DNA of 64,000 bases. Source: Methylophilus sp. 14 (GTDB lineage Bacteria; Pseudomonadota; Gammaproteobacteria; Burkholderiales; Methylophilaceae). Below, one piece after another: positions 32,120 through 41,803 of the stretch (the stretch's first letter is position 1; each line of letters starts with the position of its first letter). The position numbers were made by a program, and so were the translations under genes. A model generated the notes under the pieces. That model was given only the letters and a program-made list of their open reading frames with translations. It had not been told where the DNA came from and made no database searches. The stretch covers positions 248,001-312,000 of the forward strand of contig NZ_JADKYS010000002.1 of the NCBI RefSeq assembly GCF_015354345.1, written 5' to 3'.

Positions 32120-34726
32120 ATGCGAACCGAAAACGCTGTTGCACCCAAAACCATTTACCTCAAAGACTACACCCCAGCGCCATATCTGGCGACGCAGGTG
32201 AATTTGAGTTTTAACCTGTTGCCGGGCAAAACCATTGTCACGTCTATCGTTAAATATGTGAAAAACTCAGCGGGTGCTTCTCATGATTTGGTGCTGGATG
32301 GTGAAGATCAGACCATTTTGTCAGTCACAAAAAATGGTCAGCCATTAAGCGATTACACCGTGGCTGATGGGCAAATGACCATAGCCAATCCGGGTGATGC
32401 ATTCACGCTCACCATCGTCAGCGAGATTGATCCGGCAGCGAATACGGCGCTGGAAGGGTTGTATCAATCGCAAGGCACGTATTGCACGCAGTGCGAGGCG
32501 GAAGGTTTCAGACGCATTACCTATTACCAGGACCGCCCGGATGTGTTGAGTGTGTTTACAGTGCGCATTGAGGCGGATGCCAAGGCTTATCCGGTATTGC
32601 TTTCAAACGGCAATTTACAGGATGCGGGTAAGTTGACGGATGGCCGTCATTACACGGTCTGGCATGACCCTTTCCCTAAACCATGTTATTTGTTTGCGCT
32701 GGTGGCGGGCGATTTGGAGCGCGTGGCGGATACGTTTACGACAATGACTGGCCGCAAGGTGGATTTGCATATTTATGTGCGATCAGGCGATGAAAGTCAA
32801 TGTAGCCATGCCATGGAATCACTGAAAAAGTCCATGAAGTGGGATGAAGAAGTGTATGGCCGCGAATATCAGCTGGAACTGTTTAATATTGTCGCAGTGA
32901 GCGATTTTAATATGGGGGCGATGGAAAACACCTCGCTCAATGTGTTTAATACCGCGCTGGTGCTGGCGCATCAGGAAACCGCGACTGATAGCGATTTTAT
33001 GAGCGTGGAAGGCGTGATCGGCCACGAGTATTTCCACAACTGGACCGGTAACCGCGTGACTTGCCGTGACTGGTTTCAACTCTCGCTTAAAGAAGGCTTT
33101 ACTGTGTTCCGCGACCAGGAGTTTAGTGCTGACTTGAACTCGCGCGCGGTGTTGCGCATTGACGATGTGAACGGCTTGCGCCGCTTGCAGTTCCCCGAAG
33201 ATGGCAGCCCGCTGGCGCATTCGGTACAGCCTGACCAGTTTATCGAGATCAGCAACTTTTACACCAAGACCATTTACGACAAAGGTGCCGAGTTAATTCG
33301 CATGCAGCATACTTTGCTGGGCGCGGAGACTTTCCGTAAAGCCACCGATTTGTATTTTGACCGCTATGACGGCCATGCCGTGACTTGCGATGACTTTGTG
33401 CAATGTATGGCCGATGCGTCTGGCCGTGACATGTCGCAGTTCTTCCGCTGGTACAAACAGGCAGGCACACCGACACTGCAAGTCAGCAGTCAGTATGACG
33501 CCGTACAGCAAAGTTATACGCTGACCTTCAAGCAGTCACAACCGGATACACCAGGGCAAACCGACAAGCAGCCGCTGCATATTCCAGTGGCGCTAGGCTT
33601 GCTGGATGCCGATGGTAAAGAAATTCTGCCAACCCGGGTGCTGGAAGTGACCGCACGTGAGCAAACATTCACTTTCAATGGCATTAGCGCTAAACCTGTG
33701 CCTTCTATTTTGCGTGGCTTCTCTGCGCCAGTGAAGCTCGAAACCGATTTAAGCGACGATGACCTGCGTTTGCTGCAAGTGCATGACACCGATGGCTTTA
33801 ATAAATGGGAAGCGGGCCAGACCTTGGCTTTGCGTACTATCCAGCGTGTGATGGCTGATCCGGCAGCAGACATTTCACAGTTTGTGGCGGATGTAGGCAC
33901 CTTGATTGAACAAGGCCTGGCAGGCAAGGGTGATAAAGCCTTGTTGGCGCGTGCATTGAGTTTGCCTATGATAGGCGTGATTGGTCAGCATTTGCCGGTG
34001 ATTGATCCTGCCGCGATTGATGCAGCGCGCACGGCTGTGCTCAAGCAAATCAAAAGCACACATAAAGAAGCGCTCGCAGCTTTGTATGATGCCAACGCGA
34101 ACACCGGCGCTTTCTCCATTACGCCAGAAACCATGGGCCGCAGAGCCTTGCAGCATGCTGTGCTGGAGATTCTCACTGTGACCAATGGCACCGGCTGCGC
34201 AGCACGCTCAAAAGCGCATTACGATGCCGCAGATAATATGACCGATCGCGTGACCGCATTGGCATGCTTGTCAGATAGCAGCCAGCCGCAACGTGCCGAG
34301 GTATTTGCTGACTTTTATGCGCGCTTCAAGAACTATCCACTAGTGGTCGATAAGTGGTTCTCGCTGCAGGCGATTGCTAACCGTGAACAGATTTTTGACG
34401 ATCTCGCTATGTTGCGTAGCTATCCTGATTTCAATATCAAAAACCCTAACCGCGTACGTTCTTTATATTCGGCATTTGCGATTAATAACCCGGTGAAGTT
34501 CCATGATGTTAGCGGCAAAGGCTATGCGTTCTTGCGCGATGTGATTATTGAGCTGAATACCATCAACCCACAAATCGCCGCACGCATGGTGACGCCGTTG
34601 CGTGAGTGGAAGCGCTACACCCCTCAATTGCAGGCGCATATGAAAGCCGCACTGGAAGCCATTCTCGCCACGCCGAGTTTGTCTGGAGATGTGTTTGAGA
34701 TCGTGAGCAAGAGTTTAAATGCCTAA
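32120..34726 (+). CDS. pepN: Aminopeptidase N
   Basis: Zinc M1-family aminopeptidase that removes N-terminal residues from peptides in the cytosol. 868 residues: the exopeptidase motif GAMEN (FNMGAMENTSLNVF), zinc motif HEYFHNWTGNRVTCRDWFQLSLKEGFTVFRDQEFS in which H-E-x-x-H and the downstream glutamate are intact, and the C-terminal ERAP-like helical domain. Length matches E. coli PepN (870). Start: ATG at 32120. It lies 63 bases after vapC and is transcribed alone, with a hairpin terminator beyond the stop. Confidence 0.97.
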   Translation: MRTENAVAPKTIYLKDYTPAPYLATQVNLSFNLLPGKTIVTSIVKYVKNSAGASHDLVLDGEDQTILSVTKNGQPLSDYTVADGQMTIANPGDAFTLTIVSEIDPAANTALEGLYQSQGTYCTQCEAEGFRRITYYQDRPDVLSVFTVRIEADAKAYPVLLSNGNLQDAGKLTDGRHYTVWHDPFPKPCYLFALVAGDLERVADTFTTMTGRKVDLHIYVRSGDESQCSHAMESLKKSMKWDEEVYGREYQLELFNIVAVSDFNMGAMENTSLNVFNTALVLAHQETATDSDFMSVEGVIGHEYFHNWTGNRVTCRDWFQLSLKEGFTVFRDQEFSADLNSRAVLRIDDVNGLRRLQFPEDGSPLAHSVQPDQFIEISNFYTKTIYDKGAELIRMQHTLLGAETFRKATDLYFDRYDGHAVTCDDFVQCMADASGRDMSQFFRWYKQAGTPTLQVSSQYDAVQQSYTLTFKQSQPDTPGQTDKQPLHIPVALGLLDADGKEILPTRVLEVTAREQTFTFNGISAKPVPSILRGFSAPVKLETDLSDDDLRLLQVHDTDGFNKWEAGQTLALRTIQRVMADPAADISQFVADVGTLIEQGLAGKGDKALLARALSLPMIGVIGQHLPVIDPAAIDAARTAVLKQIKSTHKEALAALYDANANTGAFSITPETMGRRALQHAVLEILTVTNGTGCAARSKAHYDAADNMTDRVTALACLSDSSQPQRAEVFADFYARFKNYPLVVDKWFSLQAIANREQIFDDLAMLRSYPDFNIKNPNRVRSLYSAFAINNPVKFHDVSGKGYAFLRDVIIELNTINPQIAARMVTPLREWKRYTPQLQAHMKAALEAILATPSLSGDVFEIVSKSLNA

Positions 34727-34817
34727 TTGGATATTAATGTGCTTGGCTTGTGTTGATTACGTGTTATCCGTTTGTCCGTGAGTGCTAAGCCGGATGATTC
34801 GGCTGTAGTTATATGAG

Positions 34818-34850
34818 ACGAAGGCGTCAGTGAAGCGGCGCCTTCGTTTT
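34818..34850 (+). terminator. Intrinsic terminator of pepN
   Basis: Stem ACGAAGGCG/CGCCTTCGT (34818-34826 with 34839-34847) followed by T residues (34847-34850), 92 bases after the pepN stop. Confidence 0.75.
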
Positions 34851-34906
34851 CGAGTTGATCGATTTCTATCTACTAGAAATTTAGTGTAATTGAAAAACAA
34901 ATCATC

Positions 34907-35776
34907 TTAATTGTTGGCGTTGGCTATCAGTTTCTCCAATACACGTTCCATTTTCACTTTACCTTTCCTGATTTCTGTTCCATGTGGGCTAAACTCAATC
35001 CAACCTTGGTTAAACCCATTAAGCATTTGAATTCGAGGCAGAGGATTCTTCATTCCTTGAGAGGTGAACAAAATGAACCAGATATCTTGGGGTACAGATT
35101 CAGCATTGACCGTTTTTCCTAGTGTTTTCGTAAAGGCGGCCGCGATATCATTGGGGCTTATACGGACTTCCGTTTCTAGATTGATAATGCGAATACCTTG
35201 CCAATCTTCCTGTAGCAATTCCGCTGCGGTCTGACCTACATCTGCTGTGGCAATCATGGGGAAAGGTTTGTCCAGTGGTTGCAGGAAGGAATAGATCACC
35301 CCCTTCTCAAGAGCTGATGCAATATCCCAGTTTGAATTCTCCATAAACCAGGCCGCACGCAAGAATGCGATTGGCATGTCGAGTGTACTCAATTCATGTT
35401 CAAGCATACCAAGCTGATTGAGCAGGTTTGGATTCTTACTGTCGGCACCTATGGTCGATAAACATACCACTTTAGGTGGGTTGGCTCTCGCAAGCGCCTC
35501 CCGGATGACTTTGATTGTCTGTCTGGCTTCAGTAAATCCCGCAGACGGGTCAAATGTTGGGGGGAGCATAATGAAAACGCCTTCAGTGCCAGTAAAGGCT
35601 TTGGTTAGTGCGGTAGCATCATTCATATCTGCAATGAAAATGTGGCTCCCCGGCTTTTCCCAGTGTTTTGCCTTATCAGCATTACGCACAACCGCACGTA
35701 TTTGTTTTTCGTTTGCCATTAGGTTTCGGGCTACTTCCCCACCCACTTGCCCCGTAATTCCAGTAATCGCGAACAT
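34907..35776 (-). CDS. NmrA-like NAD(P)-binding protein
   Basis: A 289-residue Rossmann protein of the NmrA/NAD(P)H-quinone-oxidoreductase-like group: MFAITGITGQVGGEVARNLMANEKQIRAVVRN, FIADMNDATALTKAFTGTEGVFIMLPP, then LSTIGADSKNPNLLNQLGMLEHEL and FLRAAWFMENSNWDI. The frame opens at 35812; the ATG at 35776 has AAGGAG and starts at the Rossmann strand, as in homologues. It diverges from a LysR regulator with a palindrome between, so it is the likely target. Substrate unknown. Confidence 0.85.
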   Translation of the reverse strand: MFAITGITGQVGGEVARNLMANEKQIRAVVRNADKAKHWEKPGSHIFIADMNDATALTKAFTGTEGVFIMLPPTFDPSAGFTEARQTIKVIREALARANPPKVVCLSTIGADSKNPNLLNQLGMLEHELSTLDMPIAFLRAAWFMENSNWDIASALEKGVIYSFLQPLDKPFPMIATADVGQTAAELLQEDWQGIRIINLETEVRISPNDIAAAFTKTLGKTVNAESVPQDIWFILFTSQGMKNPLPRIQMLNGFNQGWIEFSPHGTEIRKGKVKMERVLEKLIANANN

Positions 35777-35857
35777 AACATTCTCCTTAATAATTGCGAC
35801 GTTTGTCGTCATGTGTGAAATTCTCTACTCTTTAACTAAGTTATGCGATAGCATGAG

Positions 35858-35876
35858 TGTCATTTTATATATGACA
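35858..35876. promoter_or_regulatory. Candidate LysR operator between the NmrA-like and LysR genes
   Basis: TGTCAT-N7-ATGACA (35858-35876) is a 19-base inverted repeat, T-containing and of LysR-box length, 14 bases before the LysR start codon and 82 bases from the NmrA-like start. Confidence 0.55.
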
Positions 35877-35890
35877 AAAAGGCATTAATT

Positions 35891-36790
35891 GTGGCGTTTG
35901 ATGAGAAACTGCTAAATGGTATAAGCGTCCTTTCAGCCATTATTGATAGCGGCTCTTTTGCTGGCGCAGGTGATATATTGGATATGTCACAATCTGGCGT
36001 CAGTAGGGCCGTGGCAAGACTTGAGGCTCGGTTAGGCGTGCGTATGTTTGATCGTACTACGCGCTCTGTGAGTCTGACGGATGAAGGGCGCCGATTTTAC
36101 GAGCAAATCCTGCCGTTACTGACAAAAATGGAAGAGGTCACAACATCTCTCGCTACAGACAAGGTCGAAGTGCGAGGGCGTTTGCGAGTAACGGTTGACC
36201 CCTTTTTCTCTAGACTTGTATTGGGTCCGCAATTAGGTGCATTCATTGCACAGCATCCCGGACTACATCTAGAAATCATGACAAGACATCAGCTTGGTGA
36301 CATGGTGGCTGATGGTTTTGATCTGGCGTTACGCTTTGGTAATCCCCGTACATCCAGCTTAATTGCCAGCAAGTTGTTCGATACCAACATCCTTACCGTT
36401 GCTTCGCCCGCTTACATTCAGCGCCATGGGCGACCGCAAACGCCGCAGGATTTGGTTGCTCACGCCTGCATTCAATTCAGAGATCCTGAAACTGGTAGGC
36501 CATTCGAGTGGGAGTTTCATACAGCAAAAGAGAAAGTGGTGATTCCAGTCAGTGGACCGATTACTGTAAATGATGCAGGGACGCTTCATAGCGTTTGCCT
36601 GGCAGGCGTTGCGATCGCCCAAACGATGAGTTTTGGAATCAGCGAATTGTTGGCCGAGGGGCGGTTGGTTAACTTGTTTCCGGATTGGTCAGAAGAGCAA
36701 TTTCCTCTGTATGCGCTCTATCCAAGTAGGGCGCATATGCCCTTGAAAACAAGTGTATTTCTTGATTTTGTGCGAGGTTTGAAAGGCTAA
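35891..36790 (+). CDS. LysR-family transcriptional regulator
   Basis: A 299-residue LysR-type regulator: N-terminal winged helix (LLNGISVLSAIIDSGSFAGAGDILDMSQSGVSRAVARLEARLGVRMFDRTTRSVSLTDEG) and a C-terminal effector domain (GRLRVTVDPFFSRLVLGPQLGAFI, LALRFGNPRTSSLIASKLFD). The start is a GTG at 35891 (VAFDEKLL); no ATG precedes it. It is divergent from the NmrA-like gene, the usual arrangement for a LysR regulator and its target. Effector unknown. Its neighbour on the right is psd, convergent. Confidence 0.93.
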   Translation: MAFDEKLLNGISVLSAIIDSGSFAGAGDILDMSQSGVSRAVARLEARLGVRMFDRTTRSVSLTDEGRRFYEQILPLLTKMEEVTTSLATDKVEVRGRLRVTVDPFFSRLVLGPQLGAFIAQHPGLHLEIMTRHQLGDMVADGFDLALRFGNPRTSSLIASKLFDTNILTVASPAYIQRHGRPQTPQDLVAHACIQFRDPETGRPFEWEFHTAKEKVVIPVSGPITVNDAGTLHSVCLAGVAIAQTMSFGISELLAEGRLVNLFPDWSEEQFPLYALYPSRAHMPLKTSVFLDFVRGLKG

Positions 36791-36852
36791 ACTGATTTGC
36801 AGAGTGAGATGGGCTGCTGCGTATTGATCTTGTCTAAACCACAGAGATGACG

Positions 36853-37701
36853 TTATTTCCCCATCGCTTCACCGAGGCGAATCGGTTTGCCCGCATGCCA
36901 GCTATCATTAAAGGCGAGCACGTCTTTTTCAAACAGCATCACCACCGTAGAGCCTAGCAGGAAGCGGCCCATTTCTTCGCCTTGCTTCAGGCTGATGTTG
37001 CGGTCGCTGTAGTCCCAATGCACCACTTTGCCTGGGCGTGGCGGGTTGATAATGCGGTCTTTAGCATCGTGCCAAACAGTGGCCATGCTCCCAACAATCG
37101 TTGCGCCAACCAGTACTAATACAAACTTGCCATGCTGGGCAGATTCAAAGGTACACACGACACGCTCGTTGCGCGCAAACAGGCCGGGCACATTGGTCGC
37201 GGTGAGTGGATTCACTGAGAATAAGTCGCCTGGCACATAAGTCATACTCAGTAGCTTGCCATCGCAAGGCATATGAATGCGGTGATAGTCTTTGGGGCTC
37301 AGATACAAGCAGGCAAAGCTGCCGCTATCGAAATTAGCCGCTAGTGTCGTATCGCCGCCGACGAGTGTCTGCGCTGTGTAATGATGCCCTTTGGCCTGGA
37401 AGATCTGGCCGTTTTCAATCTTGCCAAACTGGCTGATGGCACCATCGACCGGGCAGACAAACGCATTATTCGCTAAAGGTCTTGCGCCTGGTTTGAGTGG
37501 GCGGGTGAAGAACAGGTTGAAGGTCGCGTAGCTGCCAATATCGCCATTGAGCGCTTCTTCCATATTGACGTGGTATTTGTTGACAAACCAGCCGATAAAC
37601 GCCGTGGTCAGGCGTCCAGCTTGCCAGTGCGCCAGTTTGCCGGCGGCGGCCGTCAGTAATTGTTTGGGGGCGATGTATTGCAGCAGAATGGCGAGTTTCA
37701 C
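36853..37701 (-). CDS. psd: Phosphatidylserine decarboxylase proenzyme
   Basis: Membrane-bound pyruvoyl enzyme that decarboxylates phosphatidylserine to phosphatidylethanolamine. The 282-residue proenzyme contains the processing site LGST (FLLGSTVVMLF) at about residue 248, where self-cleavage yields the beta and alpha chains, and PVDGAISQFG plus SPKDYHRIHMPCDGKL, conserved catalytic segments. A 15-residue basic/hydrophobic N-terminal helix may associate with the membrane. It is a single gene, convergent with LysR and followed on the right by the ilvC terminator. Confidence 0.96.
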   Translation of the reverse strand: MKLAILLQYIAPKQLLTAAAGKLAHWQAGRLTTAFIGWFVNKYHVNMEEALNGDIGSYATFNLFFTRPLKPGARPLANNAFVCPVDGAISQFGKIENGQIFQAKGHHYTAQTLVGGDTTLAANFDSGSFACLYLSPKDYHRIHMPCDGKLLSMTYVPGDLFSVNPLTATNVPGLFARNERVVCTFESAQHGKFVLVLVGATIVGSMATVWHDAKDRIINPPRPGKVVHWDYSDRNISLKQGEEMGRFLLGSTVVMLFEKDVLAFNDSWHAGKPIRLGEAMGK

Positions 37702-37799
37702 TTTTGTCCTTCTTCTCTTGTATCCCTTATTGGGCGGCTCTCACTTTGTTGCAAGAATCCGTTTTTATCATGTCTTTATTAGTGTGATTTTACAAATAA

Positions 37800-37832
37800 A
37801 AAAGCACAGGCGATATATCAGCCTGTGCTTTT
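37800..37832 (-). terminator. Intrinsic terminator of ilvC
   Basis: Perfect 12-base stem: 37800-37811 with 37821-37832 (AAAAGCACAGGC/GCCTGTGCTTTT), loop of nine, followed on the minus strand by an A/T-rich tail with T residues. It is about 50 bases after the ilvC stop. Confidence 0.85.
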
Positions 37833-37883
37833 TGCCTACCGTTGTTTAATTAAACAGAGTTCAGCTTGGTTGAATTCCAAAAA

Positions 37884-38915
<1,032 letters not shown>

Positions 38916-38955
38916 TCAATACAAATGCTTAGGTAATAGGTGGAAATACTGTCGA

Positions 38956-39447
38956 TTAAACTTTGAGGATGCGGTCGCCACGACCAATGCCGGACGCGCC
39001 GGTACGCACGGTTTCCAGAATCGCGCTGCGGTCTATGGCTTCAATAAATGCATCCAGTTTGCTGCAAGAGCCGGTAAGCTCAATGGTGTAACTATTGTCG
39101 GCCACATCGATAATACGGCCGCGGAAAATGTCGCACATACGCTTCATTTCGTCTTTATGGACGCCGGTGGCTTTGACCTTGACCAGCATCAGTTCGCGCT
39201 CAATGTGCTTGCCATCGTTGAGGTCCAGCACTTTGACCACGTCAATCAACTTGTTGAGTTGCTTGATAATTTGTTCAATCACATCATCGGAGCCAGTCGT
39301 TACAATAGTCATGCGTGACAGGGTAGGGTCTTCGGTGACCGCCACGGTGAGTGATTCAATGTTGTAACCGCGCGCAGAAAACAGGCCTGCCACGCGTGAC
39401 AGGGCGCCTGCTTCGTTTTCCATCAGCAGTGAAATAATATGGCGCAT
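38956..39447 (-). CDS. ilvN: Acetolactate synthase regulatory (small) subunit
   Basis: 163-residue valine-binding regulatory subunit of acetolactate synthase (IlvH/IlvN type). N-terminal ACT domain RHIISLLMENEAGALSRVAGLFSARGYNIESLTVAVTEDPTLSRMTIV; C-terminal domain with DIFRGRIIDVADNSYTIELTGSCSKLDAFIEAI. Stop/start overlap of ilvB and this gene: the large-subunit stop and this start share base 39447, so the subunits are translationally coupled. Length equals E. coli IlvH. Confidence 0.96.
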   Translation of the reverse strand: MRHIISLLMENEAGALSRVAGLFSARGYNIESLTVAVTEDPTLSRMTIVTTGSDDVIEQIIKQLNKLIDVVKVLDLNDGKHIERELMLVKVKATGVHKDEMKRMCDIFRGRIIDVADNSYTIELTGSCSKLDAFIEAIDRSAILETVRTGASGIGRGDRILKV

Positions 39448-41210
39448 TATTCTTCCCCTTTCAGACGGCTGGCGGTGCGTGGGCTCAATACCATTTCGGA
39501 GAGGCCCTTGCCGTTTTCAACCATCGGGAAGACGTTTTCGGCTTGGTCAGTTAAGAAGTTCATAAACACAAACTTGTCTTTTTTATCAAATGCTTCTTTG
39601 AGCGCGCCTTCTACATCGGCAGGGTTGGTAATGTTCATGCCCACATGGCCATAAGACTCGGCCAGTTTGACGAAGTCTGGCAGGCTGTCCATGTAAGACT
39701 CGGAGTAGCGGTTCTCATAGAAGAACTCTTGCCACTGACGCACCATGCCCAGGTAACGGTTATTGAGCAGGATGACTTTGATCGGCAAGCCGTATTGCGC
39801 ACAGGTTGACAGCTCCTGGATATTCATCTGGATGCTGCCTTCACCGGTGATACAGGCCACTTGCGCATTTTTATCCGCAAACTGGCAGCCCATGGCGTAG
39901 GGCAAGCCCACGCCCATGGTGCCCAGGCCGCCAGAGTTAATCCAGCGACGTGGTTTGTCGAATTTGTAGTATTGCGCAGCCCACATCTGGTGCTGGCCCA
40001 CGTCAGAAGTTACATAGGCTTCGCCTTTGGTCACTTCCCACAGTTTTTGCACCACGTATTGTGGTTTGATCACGGTGTCTGAATAGGCGTAATCCAGTGA
40101 CTGGATGCCACGCCATTCGTTAATCTGCGTCCACCAGTCAGCGGTATCCGTGGTCTGGTTTTCTTCCTGTGACAGGATTTCATTCATGTCAGCTAATACA
40201 GACTGCACATCGCCCACAATCGGCACATCAACCTTCACGCGTTTGGAAATGCTGGAAGGATCGACGTCGATATGAATAATGGTACGTTTCTGGCCGGAGA
40301 AGTGTTTTGGGTTGCCAATCACGCGGTCGTCAAAGCGTGCGCCTACCGCCAGCAACACGTCACAGTGCTGCATGGCCATGTTGGCTTCATAGGTGCCGTG
40401 CATGCCCAGCATGCCGACAAACTGTCGGTCAGTGGCTGGATAACCACCCAAGCCCATCAGGGTGTTGGTCACCGGGAAGTTGAGTGCCTTGGCCAGTTTA
40501 ACCAGCTCAGCTGCGCCATTACCCAATACCAAGCCGCCGCCGGTGTAAATCATCGGGCGTTTGGCACCCAGCAGTAACTTGACTGCTTTTTTGATCTGGC
40601 CGCTATGGCCTTTCAAAATTGGGTTGTAAGAACGCATTTCTACCGTTTTTGGGTAGATAAAGTCTGCCACGTGCGCCGTGATGTCTTTAGGAATGTCGAC
40701 CACGACTGGGCCTGGACGGCCGGTTTTGGCAATGAAGAATGCTTTCTTGATGGTAGGCGCAATGTCTTTGACATGCTTGACCAGGAAGTTGTGTTTTACA
40801 CAGGGGCGAGTGACACCCACCATGTCCACTTCCTGGAAGGCGTCCATGCCAATGGCCGGTACAGGTACCTGACCACTGATGACCACCATAGGGATGGAGT
40901 CCATATAAGCCGTGGCAATCCCAGTCACCGCATTGGTGGCGCCTGGGCCGCTGGTGACCAAGGCGACGCCCACATCACCTGTTGCACGTGAATAAGCATC
41001 TGCCGCGTGTACGGCTGCCTGTTCGTGGCGCACCAGAATGTGCTTGAAGCCATTCTGTTTGTAGAGTGCGTCGTAAATGTGCAAGACCGCACCGCCTGGA
41101 TAGCCAAAGACGAATTTGACTTTTTCCTCATTCAGGCAGGAGACAACGATGTCCGCACCTGTCATGGATTTGGCGTGGGTGTCTGTCGCGGAGTGGGCTG
41201 AAGCGTCCAT
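39447..41210 (-). CDS. ilvB: Acetolactate synthase catalytic (large) subunit
   Basis: Thiamine-diphosphate enzyme that condenses two pyruvates (valine/leucine path) or pyruvate and 2-oxobutyrate (isoleucine path). 587 residues: GADIVVSCLNEEKVKFVFGYPGGAVLHIYDALYK with the catalytic glutamate further on in HEQAAVHAADAYSRATG, and the cofactor motif GEGSIQMNIQELSTCAQYGLPIKVILLNN. An N-terminal extension of about 15 residues (MDASAHSATDTHAKSM) precedes the conserved domain. First gene of the operon ilvB-ilvN-ilvC; a promoter is visible upstream. Confidence 0.97.
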   Translation of the reverse strand: MDASAHSATDTHAKSMTGADIVVSCLNEEKVKFVFGYPGGAVLHIYDALYKQNGFKHILVRHEQAAVHAADAYSRATGDVGVALVTSGPGATNAVTGIATAYMDSIPMVVISGQVPVPAIGMDAFQEVDMVGVTRPCVKHNFLVKHVKDIAPTIKKAFFIAKTGRPGPVVVDIPKDITAHVADFIYPKTVEMRSYNPILKGHSGQIKKAVKLLLGAKRPMIYTGGGLVLGNGAAELVKLAKALNFPVTNTLMGLGGYPATDRQFVGMLGMHGTYEANMAMQHCDVLLAVGARFDDRVIGNPKHFSGQKRTIIHIDVDPSSISKRVKVDVPIVGDVQSVLADMNEILSQEENQTTDTADWWTQINEWRGIQSLDYAYSDTVIKPQYVVQKLWEVTKGEAYVTSDVGQHQMWAAQYYKFDKPRRWINSGGLGTMGVGLPYAMGCQFADKNAQVACITGEGSIQMNIQELSTCAQYGLPIKVILLNNRYLGMVRQWQEFFYENRYSESYMDSLPDFVKLAESYGHVGMNITNPADVEGALKEAFDKKDKFVFMNFLTDQAENVFPMVENGKGLSEMVLSPRTASRLKGEE

Positions 41211-41249
41211 AAAACCTTGATTTTTCGGCTAATAATTGTTGAACCCTAT

Positions 41250-41278
41250 ACATTAGCTTGCTTTACTAATTTGGTCAA
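41250..41278 (-). promoter_or_regulatory. Candidate ilvBNC promoter
   Basis: On the minus strand TTGACC (41278-41273), 17-base spacer and TAATGT (41255-41250) lie 40-70 bases upstream of the ilvB start. No branched-chain-rich leader peptide or terminator-antiterminator pair was found in the 40 bases between the -10 box and the gene, so classical attenuation is not supported. Confidence 0.5.
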
Positions 41279-41370
41279 GATTGTCGATCAATCGGGCGGG
41301 TTGATATCTCTGGGATGTTGGGTGTATGCCTAATAGCAGGAAAGGCTTTGCTGGTGATTGCAAACAATAG

Positions 41371-41401
41371 TTGACATCATAAATGAGAAACATTATCATT
41401 T
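41371..41401 (+). promoter_or_regulatory. Fur-like box overlapping a promoter
   Basis: TTGACA (41371-41376), 17-base spacer, TATCAT (41394-41399). The segment from 41381 (AAATGAGAAACATTATCATT) resembles a Fur box, with GAGAA-x-ATTATCATT overlapping the spacer and -10 box, 15 bases before the 41416 start codon. This places the downstream genes under probable iron control. Confidence 0.7.
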
Positions 41402-41415
41402 GCATAAACGATTAA

Positions 41416-41739
41416 ATGAAAGTCATTGCAATGCAAGTTGATTACGCAGCGCCAGCCAGTCATTTGTTTGATCCAGATTTGCCAACGGCTAGTGCGGTGT
41501 TGGTTTCACTGAGTTGTGTGGCCACGCGCTATGCGGTGAATCCTTCTGAGGACCTGGCTTTGTTGGGTTGTAGTCTGGCGCAGACGCTGACCGCGCCTGA
41601 ATATGCGGAAAGCGGGTTGATTCAATCCGCAGCCAAACAGTTGTTGCAGGATTGGCAGGCTTTGCTGCAGGCACACCAGGAGTTTGCGATGCAGCAGGCG
41701 GTGACAGATTTTGTGCCGCAGCCAGCCACCCTGCAGTAA
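41416..41739 (+). CDS. Uncharacterised small protein (107 residues) with iron-type promoter
   Basis: A 107-residue soluble protein (VLVSLSCVATRYAVNPSEDLALLGCSLAQTLTAPEYAESGLIQSAAKQLLQDWQALLQAHQEF) that is mainly helical, with two cysteines and no recognised domain. The first start is the ATG at 41416; an in-frame ATG follows at 41431. It is the first gene of the iron island, 64 bases ahead of an S4 gene, and probably co-transcribed with it. Not recognised; small DUF-type proteins next to tonB/hemP genes in Betaproteobacteria are often iron-regulated and of unknown role. Confidence 0.7.
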   Translation: MKVIAMQVDYAAPASHLFDPDLPTASAVLVSLSCVATRYAVNPSEDLALLGCSLAQTLTAPEYAESGLIQSAAKQLLQDWQALLQAHQEFAMQQAVTDFVPQPATLQ

Positions 41740-41803
41740 CAAGCGGCTGACGATACATTTAAAAGATAGTAATAAAAGATAAATCAAGAAAGGCTATAGA
41801 TTC

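Noticed and set aside
41211-41370. Attenuator peptide for ilvBNC
   Set aside because: No short leader rich in Leu/Ile/Val codons and no terminator/antiterminator pair upstream of ilvB.
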